DNA of 64,000 nt. It comes from Emydura subglobosa. Lineage: Eukaryota > Chordata > Testudines > Chelidae. Under the pieces are notes generated by a model. It was given only the letters and a program-made list of their open reading frames with translations, was not told the origin of the DNA and searched no databases. Every line of letters begins with the position of its first letter. Position 1 is the first letter of the stretch. Position numbers and translations under genes: made by a program. Positions 20,251 to 31,649 of the stretch are shown one piece after another. The stretch lies in the NCBI GenBank assembly GCA_007922225.1, contig ML679956.1:75862095-75926094 (forward strand). Reading direction: 5' to 3'.

Positions 20251-21639
20251 CTGGATTAACTAGTGCAAGAAAATGAGATCCTCTGATATGGAAAACCCTA
20301 ATCCATGTGGAGAGAAGTGATTTCAGATTTGATCTCATCGGCTGGATGTGCATTCATTCTTCGGGTCATTTTCTCTTATGCTCCTAGATGGCACTTTTCA
20401 CAGCCAGGGAAACAACCAAATGCTTCCTTGGCTTTGCAAACAGGAACTTTGCCTCCCCAATTACCCAAAGAGGTTCAATATTCCAAGCAAATCCCCCTCG
20501 TAAACCCAGCATGGGGTCATCCATGACTTCATACAGGAGGGGAAGCCGCGTCACGTTAGCATTCATATGTCGCATCGTTAGCAGCCATTGCCACGATCGG
20601 ATGAGTTGATTTAGTACCCGTCATATGTTCACAGAGGCCCATGAAGCGTCAGGTCCTGTGGATTGATTGGTAAAGATTGAGGCAGCCCCTCTCCGAGGCA
20701 GTGACAAAAAGCTTGGATTAGCATCAGAGTGCGAGAAATGTCTCCTCCCCATCCCTCTTATCTGAACGATACTTCTTGCAGGTACAGAGAGCTTTTAGGG
20801 AGGGAATGCAAATGATTCTTAAAGGACCACACTGTGTCTCTAGGGTCCTGGTTCAGGAAAATGGTATAAGAAGGGTGAGAAAGAACTGCTGCGGTAATGC
20901 TGTATTTGCCCTCTTTCTCTATAATTCTGCATTTCATTCTCTCTGTCCAGGTCTCCTCTATATCTCCCTCGGTCTGCGTCAATCTCTCACAACACCAGGC
21001 GCCAACCCCACTAGACAATACATCCTTTGACTCTCAATGGAGCTGCAAACACGCTTCCACGAGTCCACTTGATCCAAGCTGTATATAAGCTATTTAGCCT
21101 TTGCAAATCACCTTTCCTTTTGTTTCCTGCAAGAAGAGCATACAATGGAAATGATTAATGCCCCCATTAAGTGTGGGGCTGCTGCTGTTTCTTCCCTTGA
21201 GAAAATCCAGGGAAATGTTTTTGAGAAGGGGGGGTTCCAGGGGGAGCAAAGGGTTAAAGAGAAAAAAAACTGTCTCCTGCTGATTGGAAACTTGGTGGCT
21301 TGTAATGCTCTCTGATTTGAGGCATCATTCCAGGCAGCAGGGGAGAGAACAGGACACAGAAAGGAAGCCATCATACTCTGCAATCTCAGTGCTTTCAAAA
21401 GCATGGGCCCAAAGAACTGACGGAAGAAATTAAATCCAACTAAAACCCCCTCAAACCTTCGCTATTCTTCAGAAGGCATGATCATGCCAACAGCCCCTTC
21501 ATAGCTTATCCTTTGCTTATATTCCTTAATCCCAGTCCATTCTATTGACACTCTTATGCTTTTAAGGCAGACGCAACCGCAGCCACTGTGCTGCAGTGTG
21601 GAGTGATGGTTCCTCTCTGTAGCCAAAGAATCTTCGCCC
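20251..21639. other. Mostly unique sequence, no gene recognised
   Basis: About 1.4 kb without a recognisable repeat. Short frames in both directions between 20,305 and 21,404 lack domains and exon-like boundaries. Confidence 0.5.
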
Positions 21640-21905
21640 AGGTCTGCACGTAATACCGTCAACCGGGAGTGCGGTTTTGAAATGACATTTCCCTGCTGGG
21701 GAAGGCCCTAGCATAGGTGAAGTTCTACTTACCTAAAAGTGCTTTTGCCCAGATAGGTTATTTTGCTTGCAGAGCCGGTATAAATTGTACTGGCAAAAAG
21801 CACTTTTTTTTTGCTGGCATAAGCTGCATGTCCACTAGGAGAGTTTGCTGATACAGCCATACTGGCAAAGCCATACCAGCAAACATGGTGGAGATTAAGC
21901 CTTAA
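21640..21905. mobile_element. hAT-like MITE, decayed
   Basis: Starts around CCAGGTCTGCACGTAATACC and contains GGTATAAATTGTACTGGCA, CTGGCATAAGCTGCATGTCC and CAGCCATACTGGCAAAGCC. These motifs belong to the GTCTACACT/CCGGTATAA MITE group. The right end near 21,905 is poorly defined. Confidence 0.6.
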
Positions 21906-22084
21906 CTTTCACGTTCACCCACCCTCTGTCATATGTGCCCACTCAGCCACACAAATCCGTGCAGTAATGCATACTCACAGATGCCTGTGTGCTGATGCTT
22001 TCTCAGTAACATGCCCACAGATGTGTTACCCACTGATGTGTGTGTTACAGATACCCTGCTGTGCTGTTCCCCAGCTAATAAGGG

Positions 22085-22200
22085 TTTGTTATAGGAGAAG
22101 CTAAGGCGGGTTGGCTCTTCAGCCCAAGCTGTAGTAACTCATGCATTTTTTAGCCCTGCGGGCTCCTGGTTCAATCCCCAGTGAGGGTGGTCAACATGCA
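22085..22200 (+). mobile_element. tRNA-like SINE
   Basis: GTTGGCTCTTCAGCCCAAGC, AACTCATGCATTTTTTAGC and a B-box-like CTGGTTCAATCCCCAGTGAG. The related sequence at 43,740 shares the ACTCAT..GGCTC..GATTCAATCCCCAG pattern. No cloverleaf. Confidence 0.6.
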
Positions 22201-22445
22201 TACCTGCAATCTTGTAATACACACACTTCCCTGTTCCCATTTCCCCCACCCCAAAACCATGAACATTCAGACAAATGCATTCATGTTATCCCATACCCAC
22301 AGGGGCATGCAGTCATGCACAACTGCACTCATTAATATCCCCCAACACGCACCTGAAGGTGCAACAATAACCTCTCTCTCACACACCCAGGCACTAGCAC
22401 TTGGACGTGCACATGCTCGAATGCACTAATGTCCGCACTAAAGCC
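22201..22445. repeat. CA/CAC-rich low-complexity stretch
   Basis: Scattered CACACA, CATGCA and CACCC runs. Two overlapping plus-strand frames (22141-22335 and 22181-22429) reflect this composition. Confidence 0.5.
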
Positions 22446-22469
22446 CACATGCAAAGGTGAGGCTGAATT

Positions 22470-22765
22470 TTATTTATTCTCTGCAGTGTGGTAGCACCTA
22501 AAGGTCCTGACTGAGATCACCGTCCCATTATGCTAGGCGCTGTACAGACACATAGTGAGAGAAAGATCCTGCCCCAAAGAGCTTACAGTCTAAATAGACA
22601 AGACAAAGGGTGGGAGAAAGAAAGTGTCATCACCCTTTCTCGACAGACAGATGAAGTGACTTGCCCAAGGGCACCCAGGGGGGCTGTGGCAGAACCAGCA
22701 AATTAATTCAGATCTGAGTCCCAGTCTAGTGCGTTAACTACAAAACCATCCTGCAGTCTATGAAG
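22470..22765 (-). mobile_element. MIR-like CORE-SINE, near full length
   Basis: The tail comes first on the plus strand (TATGCTAGGCGCTGTACAGA), then AAGAGCTTACAGTCTAAATA, the reversed core (GAAGTGACTTGCCCAAGGGC) and the head (GTCCCAGTCTAGTGCGTTAAC). About 290 bp, one of the better copies. Confidence 0.85.
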
Positions 22766-23039
22766 GCGGAGACTATGGATTTATTTGTCCTCATAAGCTT
22801 ATGAGGGCCTGACTAGAGGGCCATCACTGTGATGGCAAGGAGTGTGTTACTGCTAACTGGATGGGAGGGAGACAGATTAAGGGACTTGAAGCACTAATCC
22901 TAGATTTTGTCTTCAGATCACTGTCAAAGTCTCCTAAACTCAAGCAGGTGAATCGATCATGGCACTCTTGTTTTGTTGTGCTGATTGGGGTTGCGTTGGC
23001 CCTTCCTTGAATGCACAGATGTGTCTGTTGTTATCCGTA

Positions 23040-23285
23040 GCCTGGTCTACACTTAAAAGTTAGGTCGACATAGCTTCAGAGCCCTGGGGTGTTACACCAA
23101 TTTAACCCCTTGGTTTAGTCAGAGCAAGGCTGATGAAAGAATTGTGACATCAGCCTAGCTACCATTGCTCAGAGAGGTGGGTTACCTACAGTGATGGAAA
23201 AAACCCTTCTTTTGCTGCAGGAAGCATCTACACTACCGTGCTATGACTGTGCTACTGTAGCGCCCATAGTGTAGACATGACCTGA
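23040..23285. mobile_element. hAT-like MITE
   Basis: Left end CCTGGTCTACACTTAAAAG with TTAGGTCGACATAGC; right end CATAGTGTAGACATGACCTG. The terminal GGTCTACACT pairs with AGTGTAGAC. About 245 bp, non-coding. Confidence 0.75.
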
Positions 23286-23454
23286 ATCAGAAACAAAAGT
23301 AATCCAGATCGAACACATGGTTTGCTCTGTCTACATGGGAAAACATCATCACTAGAAGTACTGGAAATCTCCACGCCTGAGGGATTTCTAGCCTGATATT
23401 GCAGAGCCAATACAGTTCAGGCAAGTGTTCAAAGTAGCAGTTTTGGTGAGAGTA

Positions 23455-23745
23455 ATTATCCTGTGATTCAGGGCCCCATCTGGCCCTCAGGAGATCTGTG
23501 TTCAGTTCCCAGCTCTGCTACAGAGTCCTCACGTGACCTTGGGCAAATCACCTAATCTTTTGGTACCTCACTTCCCCACCTACAAAATGGGAATAATAAT
23601 CTCACCCTTCGTCTGGTTAGGCTGTAAACTCTGCGGGGCTGGGATTATCTCTCATTCTGTATCCGTACAGCACCCAGCAGAATGGGGCCTTGATCTCATT
23701 TGGGACTCTGGTTCCTATGGTGAAATAAATAATAACAACCTCCAA
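23455..23745 (+). mobile_element. MIR-like CORE-SINE, near full length
   Basis: Head with CAGTTCCCAGCTCTGCTAC, core GTGACCTTGGGCAAATCACC and CCACCTACAAAATGGGAATA, then the tail TTAGGCTGTAAACTCTGCGG, ATCCGTACAGCACCCAGCAG and AAATAAATAATAA. It defines the order of modules used to recognise the other copies. Confidence 0.88.
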
Positions 23746-24589
23746 GGCTTTTGAGCTTCCCCCCGCCCCACTAATCACCACTAAATGAGCAGAATGAGTG
23801 AGGAGTGGGGTATTAAGGCCATTGAATTCATAAACGGGGGGCTTAGATCAAGGAGAGAAAATCAGAGGCCAACATTTGAGAAGCTTTGATCCTTGATTTT
23901 ATGTCAACAAAGACGAAAGCAGAACACTAAGCCTTTTACCTGTTACCAGCTGTCACTTGAAACAGAATAATTGGATAATTAAAAGGCCTCGCCGTATGTC
24001 AATTTTATTTAGGTGCCTTGATTCAGTGCTGGAATGTATCACTGATAGAGAGTTTAAAAGCTCATCTGAAAACCCACAGGTAAACCACAGACTCAGCCTT
24101 TCCAAAGCCACGCAAACTGTATGGAGAATGGAAGTGGCAGATCGATGCAGCCGAATATAACGACACTGCAAAGGAAAGCCTCATGGGAGAAACTCATGGT
24201 AACAGTTCCAGAAAAGCAGGTTGTGCCTATCACACCGCTAGATGGCAGGTGCCGCAAACAAGGTGTACCCACAGCAGTTGGTTTGGGCCTGATGGGATAA
24301 ACACGGTTTACATGGCCTCCCTGCATTTCTCATCACAAAACACGGTGATGATGATTTGGTTCATCGTTATCCTGACATAACATCTCAATGTAACAGCATT
24401 ACACATGCTCTTGACAGGTATTCTATCCCATGCAGGATGGATACCCCTGTGCTGGCCGGACTAGCAACTTGTTGGTCGAGGTAGTCGGGCCACACATTTT
24501 AGTTGAAAGGAGGGAAAAAGGTATGTACAGTATGTATCTGTGTAATGTATGTATTACATACTTATGAAATACATGTATCACCCCCAATA
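23746..24589. other. Unique sequence, candidate noncoding regulatory DNA
   Basis: No repeat or gene recognised. The part around 23,870-24,170 has a homeodomain-type ATAATTGGATAATTAAAAGG stretch and reads like non-repetitive, moderately AT-rich DNA. This is inference from appearance only. Confidence 0.3.
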
Positions 24590-24658
24590 CAATGGGGCCT
24601 CCAGGACCTCTAGGAGCGACTACACTACAAAATAATAATAATAATAATAATTAATGAA
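24590..24658 (+). mobile_element. SINE tail with (AAT)n
   Basis: ACAATGGGGCCTCCAGGACC, a diverged CTAGGAGCGACTACAC and an (AAT)n run at 24,631-24,650. Only the 3' end of the MIR-like SINE remains. Confidence 0.7.
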
Positions 24659-25500
24659 TAGCACAGCAGTCGTCTACACATTTGGAGCTCTGTGAATCCA
24701 AGGAGATTTCTGTTCCTCCCAGCTACAGGTGGTAGAAACCATTGTGTAAAGGATGAATTCTGTTTCATTTGCTTTTTGATTGATTTATAGGCACTTCTGT
24801 GGTGTAATTGACCTCAGTAAAGCCGCCACGGCTTTACATTGGACTCTAATAGTCTATTCCATGACCTCTTCTTGGAAAGATCAATGCACTGTAGTGACAT
24901 GTGAAGAGATAATAGTGTTGGCTTATGAGCTGCCAGCTATAATAGTCTGCATGATTTAACCGAAATAGCTTTGCCAGGCAAATTTCATTCGGCTTCAAGA
25001 AATTAAAGAGCTTTTAGCCTGAATGGATCAGGTGAGCTACTGTGAGGGATTCATCCCGCTATATTAAAAAACATCTGCTCAGGAACCGTAGCGTCAACCT
25101 TATTATCATTGATGGAAGGCTTTGCAAGACAGACAGAGGACAGTGAAGATGAAGGCGGTGGCAGTGAAGACACGCATAGCATATGAAGAGGATGCCAGCT
25201 TTGCAATTGGAAATGCTGCCCTTTCAGTTTCACGGCCCTTGCAATCGCCCTCTCGAGACCCACATGCTCCATTTGGAGGAAGGAAAACATTCTGCAGCTA
25301 TCTCATTCTTCATTTAGAATGATCATTTCAGACACATCTGCTGCGACCCTTGGGCATGACATCTACCTGGAAGCTGGACTTCCAGGCATCTGCTTCCCGT
25401 GTTTTTAGGAAGGGTGCGTTAGCTAGTCAGGCAGCGGAATGGTCACAAGTGTCGTAAAGAGGGATAATGGTTGATATTCACATAACCATTGCAAGACCAG
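24659..25500. other. Unique sequence, candidate noncoding regulatory DNA
   Basis: No gene or repeat recognised. The stretch 24,760-25,070 has several TGATT/ATTGA/TAATAG motifs and no repeat character. The 79-codon minus and 66-codon plus frames around 25,050-25,320 have no domain. Confidence 0.3.
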
Positions 25501-25504
25501 TCAT

Positions 25505-25640
25505 GTGGGATATTATTTGTATTACATTCGTATTCCAGTAGCACCCAAGATCAGGGATCAGGGCCCCACTGTGCTAGGTAATGTAGAGACAAATTACAAA
25601 GAAGACATATGGCACATGGGAAAATACGCAGCCTGGAGCC
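25505..25640 (-). mobile_element. SINE tail fragment
   Basis: ATTATTTGTATTACATTCG, CAGTAGCACCCAAGATCAGG and GCCCCACTGTGCTAGGTAAT are the reversed tail of the MIR-like SINE. The core is lost. Confidence 0.75.
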
Positions 25641-26399
25641 AGATTCATCCTTTACCTTCAGTGTATTTACACCTGTGGGGAATGTGGTCCATGGAGTTTA
25701 AATTCTGTAGCTTCTGGCCAGCTAGGTATGTATTTGGTTAGAAAAAAATAACACCCATAAATAATATAAGGAACACCCATCAATTAGACGAAACCTCAAA
25801 CCCACAGAAACTCCCCTTCCCCTGAAATATGTTTGAATCTGGTTCTGAATGAAGGTTTTGAGTTTATGTTTAATCCAGACTCGTTCACCTATCGCTAACC
25901 ACCAGCAGTGTGACGCAGCATGTGACAGAGAGAAGAGTGAAATGAAGGGGCTTTTCTACGGCTGTGGTGCTAAATATGAGGCAGGAGGAAAGACAGGTCT
26001 TCAAATGATCCTGAGTAAGTGTGAAACTGGGCATAACCTGGGAGAAAGGAAAGGAGTGGAATAGCTAGGATCGTGTTACAGAACGGCAGCTCAGAAATGA
26101 ACAATGATGACACAAGAGACAAACATACCGGGCAGCCCTGTCCTTGGAAGATACGTCTGACAGTCCCTGCCTCTGGTAGACAGCCGAGGGTTCGGTTGGA
26201 ACAACACGTTGACAGCGCTTGGCTAGCTTGTCGCACCTACAACATATTGAACTGAACCGAAGTGTACGTGTGTATGTGTGGGAGGGGGGCGGGGGAGAGG
26301 ATGGGGCTGCATAGAAAAGAAGAAGGAAGTCACCTGCCACTCACTGGAGGCAGCTCATTTCTTCTGTGTGTGAGAGAATCCTAAGCATTAGAAAGGTAG
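25641..26399. other. No recognised feature
   Basis: About 760 bp. Overlapping short frames on both strands near 25,849-26,340 have no domain. Confidence 0.45.
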
Positions 26400-26715
26400 A
26401 AAAGTCCTCTTCAGTCATCCAGGCCCAGATCCGCAAAGGCACGTAGGCACCTGCTGATTTCAGTGGGAGGGTGGTGCCTAAAAAGCTGTGAGGATCTGGG
26501 TCTAGCCCATGCCCAGTTGTTTCCTATTTCATGTCCACCAGTGCTTTGTCCAGTCTGGTTTTAAAGTGACTGAAGCAATGAGGCCCCATCAGTTTCCTTA
26601 AGGGGCAATCCCACCGCCTTCTAAGATACCTGACAGGGAAATGTACTCCCTAGATTCAGATTCATTTTTCTATACTTAACCTCAGGCCCATTATTCCTGC
26701 TTACCCCCAGGTTGG
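26400..26715 (-). mobile_element. CR1-like 3' fragment with nested palindrome
   Basis: AAGTCCTCTTCAGTCATCCAGGC, then after an insert, TGTCCACCAGTGCTTTGTCC and GTCTGGTTTTAAAGTGACTG, CTCAGGCCCATTATTCC. This is the same reversed CR1 3' class as at 50.4 kb. The insert occupies roughly 26,423-26,512. Confidence 0.7.
26423..26512. mobile_element. Short palindromic element nested in CR1
   Basis: Left CCCAGATCCGCAAAGGCACG and right AAGCTGTGAGGATCTGGGTC pair imperfectly around CTGATTTCAGTGGGAGGG. It belongs with the copy at 35,363 and with the GAAGTCAATGG palindrome family. Confidence 0.7.
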
Positions 26716-26879
26716 GGCATGCTGAACAACTCCTCCAGCAGCTTCAGTGCTCACGCCTGGAGCCATCACTGTTATTAACAATTATCCTTGTGACATGCAC
26801 TTCCAAGGCACCCATCGCCATGGTAAGTCTAAGATTCCAGGTAAGAGGTGAACACTACACACTCCCGCTGCCTATAGTG

Positions 26880-27130
26880 CTAAGAGAGACATTGTCTAGT
26901 TGTATTACAATAGTGTCTAGAGCCCTCATTGCGCTAGGAACTGTACATACGCAGAGGGAGGGAGTCTCTGCTCTGAAGAGCTTACAATCTAAGTAGACAA
27001 GACCGATAAAAGGTGGCCGGGGAAAGAGAGGCGAAGTGTCTTGTGCATGATGATTCAGCAGGTCAGAGGCAGAGCCAGGAATAGACTGTAGGTCTCTTGA
27101 GGTCCAATCCAGTGCCAACACTGCCTGCTG
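26880..27130 (-). mobile_element. MIR-like CORE-SINE
   Basis: TTGTATTACAATAGTGTCTAG, CATTGCGCTAGGAACTGTAC, GAAGAGCTTACAATCTAAGT, GAGGCGAAGTGTCTTGTGC and CAGAGCCAGGAATAGACTG follow the reversed order tail, core, head. The core is partly deleted. Confidence 0.85.
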
Positions 27131-28289
27131 TGTGCGTGTGTTTGTAGCTGTCTATCTGGCTGTGGATTTCCAATGTGCCTGTCTTCAAAGTATCTCATCA
27201 TCCCCTTCTCCTTGCAGTTATGCTACCTCCCTGGTCATCATTTGGCTAGTCACTACCTACTGGCACTCCAAGGTTGCCAGGGAGGGACGATCGGAATGGA
27301 ACATAAAGGGGTGATGAACTCTTGGAGTCCTTGGAGGAGTTGAGTCTAAAGAAGTTGATAATGGCAGCAGGGGTAAGTGAAAACCTTCCTGGCAGTTCTT
27401 GGACTGAACGCCAAGTCTAAAAAGTCAAAGCTACCTCCATGCCAGGGAGCGGTGAAAGATGGCATTGGGAGTCCAGCTGGTATTGGAACAGAAACAGACT
27501 GGACACAGACAGGATTCATTTCTCAGCTCAAAGACTAGCCGGAGACACTTTGTGAATGGCTCAAACCAGAAAGTCATGCTCACAGACCACATGACTCCAT
27601 GTTTAATTAGGAACTTTGGCACATCGGGGGCTACCTAATCTATCTGTTTCATAGGCTTGTCTGACTGACCCTTACAACTCGTCTGATCATAATTCAGTGA
27701 TATGTTAGCAGCCATGGGTGAATTTCCAACAAGTTTTCAGTGTGCATTAATAATTCAGAATGCTGGCGAGCGAGAGGCTTATTCTCCATTGTCTTGTGCA
27801 GTCATTTACCTCAGTGGAAAGTGGGTGTGAAAGCTGCCACCGATATAAGTGAGTGGTGGAGACTTCTGATTTGGCAGCTTTTTATAGTCACCTTGTACTT
27901 TCATTGACTTCACAGGCATTGAACAATCAATGGCTGTACAAGATGGAAGGCCATGGAAAACCAGGGTCTGGATACTTATCCAAAGTTCATCAAAACTCAC
28001 TTGGTATGCAAAATTAGGGCAGTTACCTCATGAGAACAGGTTTTCTTGCTGTACTTGCTTCCTATCAAGCTGGAAATGGGTCTAAAAAGTAAAGTTCCTA
28101 CAATAGTTGGATATATCTGCTTTTTGACCTGTCCGGAACCTGTGAACCTAAGCTTTGGTTCAAACCTGCTAGGAACAGTCAGGTGGTTCTTCTTTTATCT
28201 GAACTTCTCCTGGCGACCCCTTACGATCCATGCGGATACTTTTCATTTTTCGATAGCAGAGCCTTAAAGCCACGAACAATTGGGGAATA
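27131..28289. other. No recognised feature
   Basis: About 1.15 kb without a gene or a clear repeat. Confidence 0.45.
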
Positions 28290-28455
28290 GAACCAGGAAG
28301 CGATTTTAAAGGCTGGAAGGGACCGTTCTGATCATCTAGTCTGACCGGCATCATGCAGGCCACAGAACTCACCCAGTGATTCCTGTCTCAGGCCCTGACC
28401 TCGTGGCTGTACCACAGCACCTCTTTTAGATTGAAACGCTGGATCATGTTACACC
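28290..28455 (-). mobile_element. CR1 3' end fragment
   Basis: GGCTGGAAGGGACCGTTCTG, ATCATCTAGTCTGACCGGC and GCAGGCCACAGAACTCACCC are the reversed CR1 3' end. The copy stops near 28,455. Confidence 0.82.
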
Positions 28456-28970
28456 TTTGTAAAAAGCCCCCTACTCAGAGACACTTGTTCTTTATGCAGC
28501 CCGACGATATTTCAAGAGGAATCTGCGATTATCTAGGAAGTTTGTGCAATGCATTCGCCTCCACGGAGTGCCACCGAAGCATCTGACCCACCTTTGCCCG
28601 TCCACAGACACTCAGATACTACTGTGATGGGCGGCAGTACAAAACCCAAAGAGAGACAATTATATTACACTCTAACACAATCCTCTGTGTACAGAAGGTT
28701 ACGGCCTTTACATTGCACGTTTCACTGTTGCCTCTTTCGTCAGCATGTCAGTAACTTCACACTCACTCTGGAGAAGCATAGGTAAGGCTTGGTAGAACTT
28801 TCTGTTGACGAGACAGTTTTTCAAAGTGCCCTGAAATTTACATTCATGTTCACTGAGTTGAGTACAGGACACATCCCTTAACGCGGACATCTCCCAGAGA
28901 AGTGATCCAAGTCCAGTGATACCCAAAAGTAACAATAGCTGCTTATGACAAGCAGCTGTTCCACTTCTTA
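28456..28970. other. No recognised feature
   Basis: About 515 bp with no gene or clear repeat. Confidence 0.45.
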
Positions 28971-28971
28971 G

Positions 28972-29055
28972 ATTCTAAGTTCTAGCACAATGGGGCTCTG
29001 ATCCTGATTGGATCCCGTAGGTGCTATGGTAGTATAAATACTAAATAATTGAGAG
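28972..29055 (+). mobile_element. SINE tail fragment
   Basis: GCACAATGGGGCTCTGATCC, TGATTGGATCCCGTAGGTGC and TATGGTAGTATAAATAC form the tail of the MIR-like SINE. Confidence 0.75.
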
Positions 29056-29072
29056 TGTCGTAAAGTGAGGTT

Positions 29073-29940
29073 TTATTGATATAGTTTTGGTCGAAGAGGA
29101 GCCAGGCCCCAACCTGATCCTTCATTCCGAGCTGAATGCAATCCGTTTTTGTGGGGTGGGAGGGTGTTCAAAAAAATGCAATCAATTCTTCTCCTTCTCC
29201 CCCCCCCCCAACTCATTTCCAATGATTTCTTATTTTGGTGCTGCAGGTGCTGGGCAGACCTGCCAAAGTATTGCAAAATAAATGGTTCCCACTGCATTGT
29301 TGCAAAGCAGGCTGTACCCACCATCTCCCAAGGAAGGCTGTGTTCCCCAGAATTCCAGGCCAGTTTAGCTGAACCAAGAGCTTTTGAATAAGCCTCCAAA
29401 CTCTTGAACCAAACCTGTTCCCTCCCCCCCACCCACCCAGTGAATGGTTTTATTGCCAGTAACATTTGGCAAACAAGCAAATTGTGCTGTAAAGTGCTGC
29501 CAAAAGTACAAAACCATCTCCAGGGGGAGGAAATGACTGGGTTTGTGGGGAAGGCGTCAGGGCTTGGGCCTGGTGCAAAGCCATTGGAGTCAGTAGGAGT
29601 CATTCTCCCTTGTATGCTTAGCCCCTTTTGGCCAGACAGGCCACTGCATGGGTGCAAAGTGGAGGAGTGTGCAAAGAGCATTCCTGGCCTTGCATACTTT
29701 GCACAAATGCCAGACAACCCCTCAGGTGAGAAGACAACAGGGGAGGACAACACGGGAGCCTCCATAGAGCCTGAGGGTAGCAACTGCTCTGAAGAGGCAT
29801 GGAAGGGATGGTGGAAGCCAGGACATGGCTTCCTGTGGACCTCAGAGAACGATTGTGTATCCCGAAGCTCCATCCTTTCCCAAACTCCCTCCTTCCAGTT
29901 TTGGCATCATATGATGATTTTGTTGCTTGCGTGGGTGTAA
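29073..29940. other. Long overlapping open frames, not called as genes
   Basis: The longest open frame in the window is on the minus strand, 29073-29873, 266 codons. A 178-codon plus-strand frame overlaps it (29404-29940). Neither has a recognisable domain, signal peptide or repeat pattern. The region is locally GC-rich, which favours long chance frames. It contains a palindrome-family remnant around 29,565-29,625 (CTGGTGCAAAGCCATTGGAG). A processed pseudogene or a novel exon cannot be excluded by eye. Confidence 0.25.
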
Positions 29941-30289
29941 CCTCTAGGCAGCCGCTACTCCTAAGAACGATATGCTCCGCTTTTAAAGAAGAATTGAGCA
30001 CACCTGCTACTAAGTCTTTCTCCAGGATCTAATGCGTATACATTCAGATAAAGAGAACTAGGAAGACAATCTGCTGCAGCATCACTTGGCTGCCCCCAAA
30101 AGTATTACACTTTGTAAGTTGTGTGGCTTTTCATTGTCCCAGTGTTGACCTGTCAATTTAAAGACATAATCTGGCCCAGTGACTTCAGTGATTTACCCTT
30201 GACTTTGGGGAGCTACACATGTGAGTAAGGATTACCTGCGTGAATAAGGACTGTAAGATCGGCTCCCATATTTGCAGAGATAAATTGAT

Positions 30290-30370
30290 AGTGCCTGATC
30301 CCAATGCCACTGAAGACAATGGGAACCTTTCTCTTGACTTAGTGGACTTTGGCTCGATCCCTGGGTGAGT
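30290..30370. mobile_element. Short palindromic element
   Basis: CTGATCCCAATGCCACTGAAG at the left and GACTTTGGCTCGATCCCTGG at the right surround GACAATGGGAACCTTTCTC. It is a diverged CATTGAAGTCAATGG-type palindrome. Confidence 0.6.
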
Positions 30371-30504
30371 AATGTGTTTACCTGCATATGGAGGCTTAGC
30401 CAAATTGAATGGTTAAAACAACATGTAGTTCTGATTTGATTCAAATGTCTTTTCCCCCCCTGGAAAACAGTACTACAGTAACAGCCTAACAACTGTAATA
30501 GCAT

Positions 30505-30800
30505 GACAGTAAGATCTGGGGCTAGAATCTCAGCTGGTCTAAATTGGCATATCTCCATTGAAGAGTCCCACCAGGTGAGCAGACAGGTCATGTTTTGCAT
30601 CCATCTTTCTGGGGCATGCTTTAGTTTGTATTCTTGGCTTACCGGACTTTGAAGCTGCACTTTGGAACTCTGGGATTCAGCCACAAGTTGGAGGTAATGC
30701 ATCGGAATCCGTACTGGAATCCAAGGTGTAAAGTGGCAGATTTCCACTGAAGTCAGTGGAGTGACGCTGATTTACACCAGCTGAGGATCTGGCTGGAGGG
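30505..30800. mobile_element. Split palindromic element, two halves
   Basis: GAATCTCAGCTGGTCTAAAT and ATATCTCCATTGAAGAGTCC (30,520-30,570) match one arm. CCACTGAAGTCAGTGGAGTG and TGATTTACACCAGCTGAGGA (30,749-30,790) match the opposite arm. Similar palindromes normally span under 90 bp, so these are either two copies or one copy separated by an insertion of about 180 bp. Confidence 0.5.
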
Positions 30801-31649
30801 GTTTCAGGTGAGTTTTCCCATATTCTAGCAAGTCGTTTAACAGGTAGAAGCAGATAAATGACACTTGTTATACAGTATATGGCTGCAGAGAACACATTTT
30901 CCCTTGATGTTAGTGTTTTAATACACACAAGCCGTTTGGCTTCACAGGTTAATGGAGAGGATCGAAATGAATAATCTAATCTAAATGAATAATCCTTGAT
31001 TATCAGAGTCATCCCACTATTCAGAGAACACCAACGATTTAGTTAAGATGCCTAATTTATTCTCTGAGCAAAATATTAACAATGATGACACACTAGTCCC
31101 TTTTCCCACCTGGGAATGCTTTGGTAACCATCACTGGTGCTTCTTTATAAATTAAAACAACTGCCTGCATATGTATCAGTTTTATTAGATCCCCCTGTTT
31201 TTTTGTCTGCTAGTCAGGCCTTAGCCTATTCCTCTTTCTTTTTGCAGCTTAACCCTGGAAAGGACTCACCCTGCCACTATATGATATGTGTTTGCAGAAG
31301 GGAACTTCTGTGTATAGAGACAGATGTGCAAGTCTCGAAATTCTTGCAGGACCAGTCCAGGTAAGCACCTAAAAGGACAGATCCTTCTCTGAAGATGAGT
31401 CCAATCTAAGGTTAAGCATGCAGATGCTACACTGACTGGTGCTGTATTTTAAATAAACAACATCCATGATTTGAGCAATGCAGCTAACGAATCCCAGGAT
31501 GACATGTGCAGGCGCAGAGGAGAAAGTTTTCTCAGCTGCAGTGGCTCGGCAGGAGAACGAGCTGTGTGAGAACAGATCAGCTTGAAGCCTCATGGCTTTT
31601 TACACCCTGCGAGACCTGCCTCACCAAGAAAACGTTAGAGCAATTTGTA
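30801..31649. other. No recognised feature
   Basis: About 850 bp with no gene or clear repeat. Confidence 0.45.

Noticed and set aside
29073..29873. 266-codon minus-strand frame as a protein-coding gene
   Set aside because: No domain, signal, repeat structure or splice context, and it overlaps a long antisense frame in a GC-rich segment.
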